From JADJOY01 sp016713535 [NCBI: Deltaproteobacteria bacterium] (GTDB lineage Bacteria; JADJOY01), in NCBI GenBank assembly GCA_016713535.1, contig JADJOY010000011.1, forward strand, positions 1 to 57,678: DNA of 57,678 bases. Direction: 5' to 3'. Positions within the stretch are counted from its first letter, which is position 1; every line of letters starts with the position of its first letter. Positions 36,483-45,109 of this stretch are shown in pieces. A program made the translations under genes and the position numbers. The notes beneath the pieces were generated by a model. It did not search any database and had not been told where the DNA came from. It saw nothing but the letters and a program-made list of their open reading frames with translations.

Positions 36483-36878
36483 GGTCGCCGTGCGCCGAAG
36501 GAGCGGCCGTCCGCGCCGTCCATCGCGAAGAGAAGGGCGCCGCTCGTCGCGACGCCCGGTGGTTCTCGCCGGGAAAAGATCGCCCGGAAGGCTTGTCCGC
36601 GACGCGCTCCAAGGCAAGCGAGCGCGGCCATCGGTGCGGCCTGCGGGGCCTGTCTGACCGACCACGAAGCGGCGCGCCCGGCCGGGCTCCGCACCGCAGC
36701 GACCGTAGCGCGGGGGCTCGTCCCCCGCGGCCGGCTCTGCGGGGGACGAGGCCCCCGCGCTACGAAGGCGATCCGATCCGTGTGCGCTCATCCGGGTGAG
36801 CGTCCGCACACCACGACCCCGCAAGAAAAGGCCGTCGCCGCATTGCGCGCGAGGTGAGCGCAGGCGCATGATCGACCG
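36483..36878. other. Divergent intergenic region with a REP pair
   Basis: Separates ileS from the FG-GAP gene. No gene recognised. The REP pair at 36705-36763 is the main structure. Promoters for both genes must lie here, but none is obvious. Confidence 0.5.
36705..36763. repeat. Divergent pair of GTAG-headed REP hairpins
   Basis: Plus-strand GTAG at 36705 followed by 7-bp arms GCGGGGG / CCCCCGC around CTCGT. A minus-strand copy ends with CTAC at 36760-36763 and has the same arms (36739-36758). The two halves form one large inverted repeat, the layout of a BIME. Confidence 0.85.
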
Positions 36879-38609
36879 GTGACGATCCCGCGGTTGTATA
36901 TTTCGCAATCATCTAATCGTTTCTTCTTGCCCGCCGTGGCGGTCGCGCTGCTCGCGCTGGCCGCCGCGCCGGGGTTCGCCCGCGCCGCCACGCCGTGGGC
37001 GCAGTTCGAGGCCGACCACCCCTCCGCGAGCGGTGCTTATGGTGCGTCCGTCGCCATGGAGGGATCGATCCTCGTCGTCGGGCAGATCGAGGACCAGTCG
37101 CCCGGCAGCTTCGTCACGGTCGGTCCAGGGCGCGCGTTCGTCTACGAGTTCCGGGGCGGAAGCTGGCACCAAGAGCAGGTGTTGACCGGCTCGGACGCGG
37201 TGCCGGGCAGCCGCTTCGGGGCCGCGATCGCGCTCCGCGGCGACTGGCTGCTGATCGGTGCGAGCGGGCAGATCCGCGTCGACGGCTCGTCGACGGTCCA
37301 GGGCGCGGTCTACGTCTTCCGCCGCGGGCCGAGCGGCTGGACCGAGGTCCAGAAGCTCGTCGCGGCGGATGGTGAGGTCGGTGACCTGTTCGGGTACGCG
37401 ATCGCCGTCCAGGGAAACGTCGCGGTGGTCGCCGCATTCCTCGAGGACATCGAGTTCATTCCGGTCGTGGTCGACACGGGAGCGGTCTATCTCTTCGAGC
37501 TCGGCGGCAACGTCTGGACGCAGACCCAGCGCCTGCTCACCATCGGCGTCACGACGAACGCGCACTTCGGCGAGACCGTCGCCATCGACGGCGGCACCAT
37601 CCTCGTCGGCGCGCACCTCGCCGACGTGGGCGCGGAGGCCTACGCCGGCGAGGCGTTCGTGTTCGAGCGCAACCCGGACGGGAGCTGGCCCGGGCTGCAG
37701 TCGCAGAACCTCGTGGCGAGCGATGCGGCCAGCGGCGATCGCTTCGGGCAATACGTCGCGATCCAGGGCGACGAGATGATCATCGGCGCGCGCCGCGACG
37801 AGGACCACGGCGTCAACTCGGGCTCCGCGTACGTGTTCCGGCGCGCCGCGCCGGGGAGCCCGTGGGTTCAGACCCAGAAGCTGCTCGCCTCCGACGGCGA
37901 GGCGGGTCAGGTGTTCGGGCATGCGGTGGCGATCCACGACGACCGGATCATGGTCGGCGCGCCGGCCGCGACCGACGCGAACCAGCGGCCCGGCGACGTG
38001 TACGTGTTCGAGCGCGCCTTGCCCGCGAACACGTGGGTCGAGCGGGAGCGGGTCGTGCCCGCCGACGGCGCTGCCGGCGATGGATTCGGCTCGGCGATCG
38101 CCCTTCTCGGCACCACGCTCGCCGTGGGCTCGATGCTCCACGACCATGGCGCGACCGACGCGGGGAAGGTCTACGTGTACTCGCCGGACGATCCCGACCA
38201 CGACGGCGTGCCTGCGCCCTACGACGTCTGCCCGCTCGATCCGGATCCGGCCCAGCTCGACGCCGACGGCGATGGAGTGGGTGACGTGTGTGATGCCTGC
38301 GAGGATCGGGACGGCGACGGCTACGGCTTGCCGCCCGCGCCCGGCTGCGCGGGGTCCGGGCTCGACTGCGACGACGGCGACGCCGCGGTCCACCCCGGCG
38401 CGGTCGAGGTCCCGACCAACGGCGTCGACGAGGACTGCAATCCCGCGACACCGGGTGGCTGCAGCTCCCAGCTCGCCTCGGCGTCGGTCGGTGCCGGCAG
38501 CGGCGGGAGCGGATTCCCTGCCGCCGACCTCGGCGTCTACGCCGCCGCCGCGTTCCTGGTGGTGCGCCGGAAGCGCCGGCCGGCCAGTCGCAGCAGGTGC
38601 GCGGGCTGA
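36879..38609 (+). CDS. Exported FG-GAP beta-propeller with calcium-binding repeats and a C-terminal anchor-like tail
   Basis: A signal peptide (FFLPAVAVALLALAAAPGFARA) leads to seven FG-GAP-like blades with the core FG-AI--G-..-LVGA (FGAAIALRGDWLLIGA, FGETVAIDGGTILVGA, FGHAVAIHDDRIMVGA and others). Then come thrombospondin type 3 repeats (DDPDHDGVPAPYDVCPLDPD, DADGDGVGDVCD) and a MopE-like block (DCDDGDAAVHPGAVEVP ... NPATPGGC) expected to bind calcium. The end is GVYAAAAFLVVRRKRR, a short hydrophobic stretch plus Arg/Lys cluster after PAAD, resembling a CTERM-type sorting signal. GTG at 36879 or TTG at 36894 may be the start. A remnant with the same tail lies at 53736-54130. Confidence 0.85.
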   Translation: MTIPRLYISQSSNRFFLPAVAVALLALAAAPGFARAATPWAQFEADHPSASGAYGASVAMEGSILVVGQIEDQSPGSFVTVGPGRAFVYEFRGGSWHQEQVLTGSDAVPGSRFGAAIALRGDWLLIGASGQIRVDGSSTVQGAVYVFRRGPSGWTEVQKLVAADGEVGDLFGYAIAVQGNVAVVAAFLEDIEFIPVVVDTGAVYLFELGGNVWTQTQRLLTIGVTTNAHFGETVAIDGGTILVGAHLADVGAEAYAGEAFVFERNPDGSWPGLQSQNLVASDAASGDRFGQYVAIQGDEMIIGARRDEDHGVNSGSAYVFRRAAPGSPWVQTQKLLASDGEAGQVFGHAVAIHDDRIMVGAPAATDANQRPGDVYVFERALPANTWVERERVVPADGAAGDGFGSAIALLGTTLAVGSMLHDHGATDAGKVYVYSPDDPDHDGVPAPYDVCPLDPDPAQLDADGDGVGDVCDACEDRDGDGYGLPPAPGCAGSGLDCDDGDAAVHPGAVEVPTNGVDEDCNPATPGGCSSQLASASVGAGSGGSGFPAADLGVYAAAAFLVVRRKRRPASRSRCAG

Positions 38610-39250
38610 CGGGTGAGGGGCAGCTCGCGCGGCGCGGCCGGGAAGGCCTGCGCGCAGTAGTCGAGGAAGCCGACCAGGCTGTAGTGCTCGGGGGCGAGCG
38701 GCGAGCCCGCCTCCTCGGGGGTGGGGTAGTCGAGGCGCTCGGCGCGCGCCACCCAGCCCTGGGCGCCCAGGAACTCGCGGTAGTAGTCGGCGGCGCGCGG
38801 CAGGATCCACGCCACCAGCGCGTTGAGGCGCCGCGCCCGCGGGCTGGTGCCCTCGATCAACTCCTCGGTGCGGGCGCGGAAGCGAGCCAGGCCGTCGGGG
38901 TGCGTCTGGATCACCTGCAGGTCGAAGACCGGCATCCCCTGGTGGTAGGTGAGGTGGAGGTGCTTGCACACCGAGCCGAAGCGCGCGGCGAGCGCGGGTC
39001 CGGTGCGCAGATGATCGAGCCCCACCGCGCCGAGGATCAGCGGCTGGCGCAGCACCGGGTGGCCGAGCGGCGCGCCCACGTAGCGCCGCTCGGCGGTGGC
39101 GTCCGAGCTGAGCACGAACGGCGTCATCTCGATCGTGCCCTGCACGAGCTGCCAGCGGGTGGGCAGCCGCGTGAGCAGCCCGGCGTCGGTGAAGACGCGC
39201 AGGCGGTCGGCGAAGGGCGCGCGCGGGTCGGTCGCGGAGGGGTCGGTCAT
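38537..39250 (-). CDS. Conserved-looking protein of unknown function
   Basis: 237 residues from the ATG at 39250 (MTDPSATDPRAPFADRL). Composition is that of a soluble cytoplasmic enzyme: no signal or membrane helix. Segments such as RRYVGAPLGHPVLRQPL, FGSVCKHLHLTYHQGM and FDLQVIQTHPDGLARF are well structured and not low-complexity, so I believe it is real, but I do not recognise the family. Its 3' end overlaps the convergent FG-GAP gene by 73 bases, which is unusual. A palindrome lies 56 bases upstream of its start. Confidence 0.6.
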   Translation of the reverse strand: MTDPSATDPRAPFADRLRVFTDAGLLTRLPTRWQLVQGTIEMTPFVLSSDATAERRYVGAPLGHPVLRQPLILGAVGLDHLRTGPALAARFGSVCKHLHLTYHQGMPVFDLQVIQTHPDGLARFRARTEELIEGTSPRARRLNALVAWILPRAADYYREFLGAQGWVARAERLDYPTPEEAGSPLAPEHYSLVGFLDYCAQAFPAAPRELPLTRQPAHLLRLAGRRFRRTTRNAAAA

Positions 39251-39305
39251 CGTCACGCCCGCCGTGGGGTGCGACCGGCCGGGTTGGGCGGTCGCGCGCG
39301 GCGGG

Positions 39306-39332
39306 CGTGACGATTCTATATGCAACGTCACG
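39306..39332 (-). promoter_or_regulatory. Palindrome around an AT-rich -10-like element
   Basis: CGTGACG (39306-39312) and CGTCACG (39326-39332) flank ATTCTATATGCAA. On the minus strand this gives a TATAGAAT-like -10 for the gene starting at 39250. The rest of the gap 39251-39481 shows nothing else. Confidence 0.35.
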
Positions 39333-39481
39333 ATTCGTAGCGACCGGTCTCGGCGTCCCATCGGCTTCGGCGGCGACGAAGCGCCGCCCTCCAGCCCGTT
39401 CGGCGCAAGGGCGATCCAAATCGTGGTGGCCCATTTAGCCAACGAACGCGTCGAGCGCGCGCCCGGTCGGGTGCGCGCCGC

Positions 39482-40048
39482 TCACGTGCGCGCGGCGCCG
39501 AGGCTCGCGCCGATCTGCTCGATGGCGGCGCGCTCGGCGCGCGAGATGGCGCCGAGCCCGAGCAACCCACCCGCGGCGTTCGCGACCGCCTCGGCGTCCT
39601 GGAGCAGTCGCCAACGCTCGTCGGGCGCGATGCCGTGGAGGCGGTACTCGGCGGTGAGGGCGTGCCAGGCCCGCGACCAATCGGGCTCGGGGCGCCGCTC
39701 GAGCCAGCTCTCGAGGAGGTTCTGCGCCGCAGCGCCGGGGACCAGCCCGAGGCCCTTTGCGCCGTCCATGAGCCGCGCGCGCTCCTCGGGCGCCACCGAG
39801 CCGTCCGCCCACGCCACCTCCACGAGGGGGAGCAGGTGGAACGCCGTGGCGTTGTCGACGGTGAGGCCGAGCGAGAGCAGCCTCGGCATCCACTCCGAGT
39901 TGGGGCGGCCGAGCGCCTCCGCGAGGCGACTCGCCGCGAGGGCACGGTCGGCCTCCAAGCGGCGCTCCGCGAGGCGCTCGGAGTCGAGCTGGCGGAAGTG
40001 CTCGTCTTCGAGGTTGCGTGGGCCGTGGGACTGGGCTTTGGGTTCCAT
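39482..40048 (-). CDS. TerB-like helical protein
   Basis: 188 residues. The centre (AFHLLPLVEVAWADGSVAPE then ERARLMDGAKGLGL) is the signature of TerB-like domains, where an acidic helix pair follows LVEVAWADG. A second helical half (AEYRLHGIAPDERWRLLQ, LLGLGAISRAERAAIEQIG) repeats this pattern with GLGAISRAE. TerB proteins are linked to tellurite resistance and stress, but many are stand-alone with unknown role. The ATG has GGAGGAG upstream, 6-12 bases away. Shares a promoter region with the divergent acyltransferase at 40308. Confidence 0.72.
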   Translation of the reverse strand: MEPKAQSHGPRNLEDEHFRQLDSERLAERRLEADRALAASRLAEALGRPNSEWMPRLLSLGLTVDNATAFHLLPLVEVAWADGSVAPEERARLMDGAKGLGLVPGAAAQNLLESWLERRPEPDWSRAWHALTAEYRLHGIAPDERWRLLQDAEAVANAAGGLLGLGAISRAERAAIEQIGASLGAART

Positions 40049-40307
40049 CGCGGTGCTCCTCCGTGAGCGGTACGAGGTTCGTTCGCTCGTGAACGTAAGG
40101 GCCGGTCGCCGCGCTGAAAAATAGAAACTTCGATGTCGATGGATCGGCTATGCCGATGAGCCTTGCCGGCTCGGTTGCGTTCCGCACGCCACCGCTCGCC
40201 GAGCCATCCGGGTTAGCCTCGCGCGGCTCGTGTGTCGGCGCTCACGGACACGCGGGACGCGATCCAACCACGATCCTGCGCTCGCGGTCACCGGAAGAGC
40301 ACGAACC

Positions 40308-41600
40308 ATGAACACGATCCCGAGCTCGTTCCCCGCCGTGATCTTCGATCGCCTGCTCGACTCGTTCCAGGCGATCGGCGAGATGATGATCCAGCTCGAG
40401 CTCCACCTGCGATCGCGGGTGGACGCGGAGCGGCTCGGGCGTGCCCTCGACCTCGCCTACGACGCCGAGCCCGTGCTCGGCTGCCGCTACGTCGCGGGCG
40501 CCTGGCGCTCGCGCTGGGAGCGGCTCGCGCCGGGCGAGCGGGCGGGGCTGCGCGTGGTGCAAGACCCCGCGGCGTTCGAGGGGTTCAAGCACGAGCCGAT
40601 CCGGAGCGAGCGCGGGCCGCAGCTCCTCGCGTGCCTGTGGCGGCGCGACGGCGGCGATCGCGTGCTGTTCAAGATCGGCCATCGCGTGGGGGACACCGGC
40701 GCGCTCAAGGAGGCGGCCGCGATCGTCGCGGACCTCTACGCCAAGCTCGGCCAGGATCCCGCGCACGTCCCGGCGCCGAACCTGGCAGGCGAGCGGGGAG
40801 TGGGGCAGATCGCGCGCCGTGTGCCCTTCCGGGCGTGGCCGCGGATCTACCTCAACTCGCTCCGCGAGACGCGCTCGAACGGGGTGCCGCTCAGGACGCG
40901 AGCGCTGGTGCTGAGCGGACCCCACGAGCCGTACGCTTATGTCTGCCGGCACCTCGATCGCGAGCACGTCGCGCGAGTGGTGACGTTCGCGCGTGCCCGC
41001 GGCGGCACGATCAACGACGTGGTGATCGCGGCGTTCCTGCGCGCCATCGGGGCGCTCACGCCGCCCGACCCGAAGGCGCGTTTCCGGCTCATGACCACCG
41101 TCGACCTGCGGCGCTGGTACCTGCCGAGCGGGCGCGGCGGCGCGGTTTGCAACCTGAGCGCCTTCGAGTTCCCCAACGTGGGTGTGGACGTCGGCGCCGG
41201 GCTCGCCGAGACGCTGGCTCGCGTGACCGCGTTCTCGCGGGCGCGCAAGGCGAGCTGGATCGGGCTCAACGGGGTTGCCGGCACCTTGCCGGGCTTGATC
41301 TTCCTGCCGCCGGCGTGGCTCAACGCGCTGATGCGCGCGATCTCGCGGTTCACGCTCGGCACGGGGAACGCGCCCAACACCCTCACCAACCTGGGACCGA
41401 TCGAGCCCGAGGCGGTGCGCTTCGACACCGTGCCCGAGCGCGCCTTCTTGCTCGCGCCGCCGATGTACGCGCCGATCCTCGGCGTGGGGCTGAGCGGCTA
41501 CCAGGGCGAGCTCAGCCTCTCGGCCGCCGTGTCGATCGAGAGCGTCGCGACGGTCGAGCGCTTCTTCGAGCCGGTCGTGCGCGAGCTCGACGCCGCCTGA
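40308..41600 (+). CDS. Stand-alone condensation-fold (CoA-dependent acyltransferase superfamily) protein
   Basis: A 430-residue protein of the chloramphenicol acetyltransferase/condensation superfamily. The catalytic motif is FKIGHRVGDTGALKEAAAI, an HxxxD followed by TG (usually HxxxDG). The second half has the bridging segment TINDVVIAAFLRAIGAL and the DLRRWYLP strand (equivalent to the DFGWG region), then NLGPIEPEAVRFDT. Related proteins are alcohol O-acetyltransferases, PapA-like enzymes and WS/DGAT. It is not part of a multi-domain synthetase here. It could use acyl-CoA or an acyl-ACP; the substrate is unknown. It is directly followed by the REP array. Confidence 0.78.
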   Translation: MNTIPSSFPAVIFDRLLDSFQAIGEMMIQLELHLRSRVDAERLGRALDLAYDAEPVLGCRYVAGAWRSRWERLAPGERAGLRVVQDPAAFEGFKHEPIRSERGPQLLACLWRRDGGDRVLFKIGHRVGDTGALKEAAAIVADLYAKLGQDPAHVPAPNLAGERGVGQIARRVPFRAWPRIYLNSLRETRSNGVPLRTRALVLSGPHEPYAYVCRHLDREHVARVVTFARARGGTINDVVIAAFLRAIGALTPPDPKARFRLMTTVDLRRWYLPSGRGGAVCNLSAFEFPNVGVDVGAGLAETLARVTAFSRARKASWIGLNGVAGTLPGLIFLPPAWLNALMRAISRFTLGTGNAPNTLTNLGPIEPEAVRFDTVPERAFLLAPPMYAPILGVGLSGYQGELSLSAAVSIESVATVERFFEPVVRELDAA

Positions 41601-42528
41601 GATCGCCGTACGCGGCGGTCGCATCCTCGGAGGGCCCGCCTCCGGCGGGCCGGGGCGTCACGTCGGGCACGGACGCGAGCGAGTCGTGCGATCGATCGCT
41701 TCGGCCGCGACGGAGCGCGGCCCTCCAGCCGCTCGATCCCGCTCGGGAGGGGCACGCGTCGCGTGCCCGGCGATACGACGGAGCGCGCGCATCCCCGCAC
41801 GCGTCGATCGCCGTATCGCTCTGGAGGGCCCGCCTCCGGCGGGCCGGGGCTGCGGCCGGTTCAGCCGAGCGCTGCTCGAGGAATCGGGAGGGCTTGCGCC
41901 CTCCCCTACACCCACCGCGGCGGGGTGGAGGTGGGCGATCAGCCCGGAGGGGCACGCGTCGCGTGCCCGGCGATACGGCGGAGCGCGCGCATTCCGGCAC
42001 GCGTCGATCGCTGTATCGCTCTGGAGGGCCCGCCTCCGGCGGGCCGGGGCTGCGGCCGGTTCAGCCGAGCGCTGCTCGAGGAATCGGGAGGGCTTGCGCC
42101 CTCCCCTACACCCACCGCGGCGGGGTGGAGGTGGGCGATCAGCCCGGAGGGGCACGCGTCGCGTGCCCGGCGATACGACGGAGCGCGCGCATCCCCGCAC
42201 GCGTCGATCGCAGTATCGCTCTGGAAGGCCCGCCTCCGGCGGGCCGGGGCTGCGTCCGGTTCAGCCGAGCGCTGCTCGAAAAGTCGGGAGGGCTTGCGCC
42301 CTCCCCTACACCGACCGCGGCGGGGTGGAGGTGGGCGATCAGCCCGGAGGGGCACGCGTCGCGTGCCCGGCGATACGACGAGATCGCCTGCGTCGCCGCA
42401 ACGTCGATTGCTGTACGACCCCGATCGATCCCTGGCGCCCGGCGGAGCGGGCGCGCTCCAGCCGTTCGATCGCGGTGTGGAGGGCCCGCCTCCGGCGGGC
42501 CGGGGCGTCACGTCGGACCGCGGCGCGG
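41601..42528. repeat. REP array with a 200-bp tandem repeat
   Basis: No gene. Units start at 41821, 42021 and 42221 with an exact 200-bp period and few substitutions; a diverged partial copy precedes (41629 on) and the last unit breaks near 42380. Each unit holds three hairpins: a GGAG head with GGCCCGCC / GGCGGGCC (41823-41845 in the first), a minus-strand GTAG head with GGGAGGGC / GCCCTCCC (41886-41909) and a GGAG head with GGGCACGCG / CGCGTGCCC followed by CGGCGATACG (41946-41978). A last GGAG hairpin is at about 42479. Confidence 0.9.
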
Positions 42529-44049
42529 TCAGGGATCGAGCACGGCCGCGGTGAGATCGAACATGTGGCTGGGGTCGTCGATGGTGAGCTGGAAGCGTGG
42601 CGCGAAGGTGAGCGTCAGCACGAAGGAGTTGATGCCGCTCGGCTCGGTGTACTGGACCGCGAATCGGTCTTCGTCGAGCCACCGGCCGGTTGCGGCGGGC
42701 CGGTTGCCGGTTGGCCCGGCGTCGCCGAGACGCGGGACGCCGTCGAGACCGATCGGCACGATCCACGCACTGCCGCGGGTCACGAGCTCGAGCGAAGCCT
42801 GCGGGCCGCCGGGGAAGCTGGCCACGACGCTCTCCAGGCCGAACCGATTCGGTTCGAGTGCGTAGCGCCTTCCCGAGCTCGTGCGAGCCGCCTCGGGCGG
42901 CGTCGCCACGGGCCGTGCCGCGGGCGCCGCGCGCGCCGCTTCCAGCGCACGCGCAAGGCGCGCTTCGCCCTCCGGGTCGGCAGGCAGCGCGCGGTCCGAG
43001 CGCAACGCCCGCAGCAGCAACTGCACGACCTCGTCTTCGGGGTAGCCGGCGCCGGTGAGCACCGCGACGAGGTTGCGCGCCGGCCACACGGTGATGTGCT
43101 GGCCGCCGCGCCCGCGGGCCTCGAAGACACCCGCGAAGTCACCGCGCGGCAGCCACCAGCCGTAGCCGTAGTCGTCGTTCGCGGCGCGGGCGTGGGGGCG
43201 CGTGGCCTCGCGCACCCAGCCCTCCGAGACGATCTGCTCTCGCTCCCAGCGCCCGCCGTTCAGGAACAGGAAGCCGAGCTTGAGCAGGTCGTGGGGCGCG
43301 AGGTGCAGGTCGCCCCAGCCGTGGGCCACGCCGCCGGGATCGACCGGCCACTCGAACGCGTCGATGCCGAGCGGTGTGAAGAGCCGCCGGCGCGCGAAGT
43401 CCTGGGTCTTCTCGTGGGTGGCGCGGCTCACGATCGACGACAGCAGGTGCATCCCACCGCTGCAATACGCGAACTCGCGTCCCGGCGACATGCGGTGCGG
43501 GAGCGCGAGGACGTAGCGGTTCCAGTCCGGCTGCTGGATCATCGCGAAGAGCTCGCGCTCGCCGGGCGCGAGGCCGCAGGCGAGCCCGCTCTGCATGCTG
43601 GCCAGGTCGCCGACCCGGATCGCCGCGTCCATCGAGTCCGGCTCGGCCGGGAAGTCGGGGAAGAAGGAGCGGATCGGCTGTTCGACGCTCGCGATCGCGC
43701 CGTCGTCGATCGCCTGGCCGACGAGCGTGGTCGTCACGCTCTTGGTCACAGAGGCGACGTCGTGGAGGCTCGCGCAGTCGTACGGGTAGAAGCACGCGTC
43801 GAGGGCCAGCAGGCCGTTCACCACGATCGACACGCTGTGGACGGCGAGCCCGCGCGCGCGGATCGTCTCGACGGCCTCGGCCAGCGCCGCCGAGTCGAGC
43901 CCCTGGCTCTCGGGGCTCGCCGACCTAAAGCCGGCGGTGGGCCAGTAGCTCGGCGGCGGCACCACCACCGGCACCGGCGCGAACGCGCAGCCGGCGATCG
44001 CCATCGCCGCGACGGCGAGCCAGCCGAGCGCCTGGCGAGACGTTCTCAT
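42529..44049 (-). CDS. Lipoprotein serine hydrolase, class C beta-lactamase/esterase family
   Basis: A 506-residue protein with a lipobox (AVAAMAIAGC) and a beta-lactamase/transpeptidase-like domain. The nucleophile motif SxxK is SVTKSV (Ser100, Lys103 of the ATG-44049 protein). The Y-x-N equivalent is probably YCSGG, and GRGGQH takes the place of KTG. Such proteins act as esterases, D-amino peptidases or carboxypeptidases rather than true beta-lactamases. After residue about 380 there is an additional beta domain (YALEPNRFGLESVVASFPGG to the end). GAGGAG lies 10 bases before the start. It follows the outer-membrane protein gene by 13 bases; one transcript. Confidence 0.87.
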   Translation of the reverse strand: MRTSRQALGWLAVAAMAIAGCAFAPVPVVVPPPSYWPTAGFRSASPESQGLDSAALAEAVETIRARGLAVHSVSIVVNGLLALDACFYPYDCASLHDVASVTKSVTTTLVGQAIDDGAIASVEQPIRSFFPDFPAEPDSMDAAIRVGDLASMQSGLACGLAPGERELFAMIQQPDWNRYVLALPHRMSPGREFAYCSGGMHLLSSIVSRATHEKTQDFARRRLFTPLGIDAFEWPVDPGGVAHGWGDLHLAPHDLLKLGFLFLNGGRWEREQIVSEGWVREATRPHARAANDDYGYGWWLPRGDFAGVFEARGRGGQHITVWPARNLVAVLTGAGYPEDEVVQLLLRALRSDRALPADPEGEARLARALEAARAAPAARPVATPPEAARTSSGRRYALEPNRFGLESVVASFPGGPQASLELVTRGSAWIVPIGLDGVPRLGDAGPTGNRPAATGRWLDEDRFAVQYTEPSGINSFVLTLTFAPRFQLTIDDPSHMFDLTAAVLDP

Positions 44050-44062
44050 GGTGGACGGCTCC

Positions 44063-45055
44063 TCAGCGCTGCGCGAACAGTGCGACCTCGAAGCGGTCGG
44101 TCTTGGTGGTGTTCGAACCCGCGACCATCGTCGCGTAGCCGAGCTGGATGCCGAGCCCTTCCCACGCATACCAGAGCTGCCCACCGACGTTCAGGCTCTC
44201 CTGGTCGTTGAGCACCGTGACGCGGTTCGCGGGATCGAGGAAGAGCAGATCCTGGGTGATCGTCGAGGGCGCGGAGCCGTTGCGCAGGCTGTCGATCCCG
44301 GCGACGGGCGCCGCCACGCCGAACCCCCACCGGCTCGTCCCCACCTTTGCTTCCCACTCGATGCGGTCCGAGAACTCGCGCTGCTCGAGATCGGCGAGCG
44401 CGTAGGAGGCACTCAGGTCCACGAACATCCACGACACCAGCGGACCCGACGAGACCGCGGCACCGAGGAGAAGATCGACGGTGCCGTTGCCGAGGGCGAT
44501 CTCGTCGTCGGCGGAGTTGATCGTCTCGAGGCGGAGGGCCTTCACGCCGGTCTCGTAGGTGGGGATGCGCGCGATCGCGCGCACCGACACCGGCAGCGGG
44601 TCGGCGAGGACCTGATACGCGAGCCCGGCGTTCACGTCGGTGAACCCGCTCGAGCTCTGCTCGACCGGGAGCGAGAACCCGAGTGCACCCAGCGCGAAGC
44701 TCTTCTCTATTTCCTTCCACTCGGTGGCGACGATCAGATCGAGGTCGGGCAGCAGGCCGACCTGGGCGTAGATCCCGAAGCTCGTGTCCTGGTAGTCGCC
44801 ATCGCTCGCGAAGGCGCTCGTCACGCTGTCGAGGAACGCCGTCGAGGTGAGGGAGACCTCGTTCCCGGAGCGATCGAAGCCGGAGTCCCCCGCGCTCGCG
44901 GCGTAGTAGGTCTTGAGATAGAGGTGGCCGAGCCCGCCGCGCGCCTCGGCGCCGGCGCGCGCGACCGCGGGGAGGACGACCGAGAGCGCGACGGCGAGCG
45001 CGACGAGGCGGCGTCCCCGCAGGACCGAGGACGGGGCGAGACGATCGATGAGCAT
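44063..45055 (-). CDS. Outer-membrane beta-barrel-like protein
   Basis: 330 residues with a signal peptide (LVALAVALSVVLPAVARA). The mature part alternates amphipathic strands with aromatic ends: GHLYLKTYYAASAGDSGFD, TSFGIYAQVGLLPDLDLI, WMFVDLSASYALADL, GGQLWYAWEGLGIQLGY and a terminal RFEVALFAQR. This is a transporter or phenol-degradation-pathway-like barrel of unknown substrate. The C-terminus ends in Arg rather than the usual aromatic residue. It is the first gene of a pair with the serine hydrolase. Confidence 0.72.
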   Translation of the reverse strand: MLIDRLAPSSVLRGRRLVALAVALSVVLPAVARAGAEARGGLGHLYLKTYYAASAGDSGFDRSGNEVSLTSTAFLDSVTSAFASDGDYQDTSFGIYAQVGLLPDLDLIVATEWKEIEKSFALGALGFSLPVEQSSSGFTDVNAGLAYQVLADPLPVSVRAIARIPTYETGVKALRLETINSADDEIALGNGTVDLLLGAAVSSGPLVSWMFVDLSASYALADLEQREFSDRIEWEAKVGTSRWGFGVAAPVAGIDSLRNGSAPSTITQDLLFLDPANRVTVLNDQESLNVGGQLWYAWEGLGIQLGYATMVAGSNTTKTDRFEVALFAQR

Positions 45056-45109
45056 GGCGGCGCGAAGCTAAGCGGTGCGCGACGGTTCCGTCGACGACGG
45101 CCGGCCCCG

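Noticed and set aside
34812-36857. 681-residue plus-strand frame
   Set aside because: Entirely antisense to ileS.
36909-39434. 841-residue minus-strand frame
   Set aside because: Shadow of the FG-GAP gene on the opposite strand; no hydrophobic or motif content.
41821-42420. CRISPR array
   Set aside because: The repeats are 200 bp, contiguous and without unique spacers; no cas genes are present.
40232-44211. Long plus-strand frames of 877 and 841 residues across the REP array
   Set aside because: They consist of frame-shadow of the acyltransferase, translated REP repeats and antisense of the serine hydrolase. The 200-bp period is not a multiple of three, so no protein repeat is conserved.
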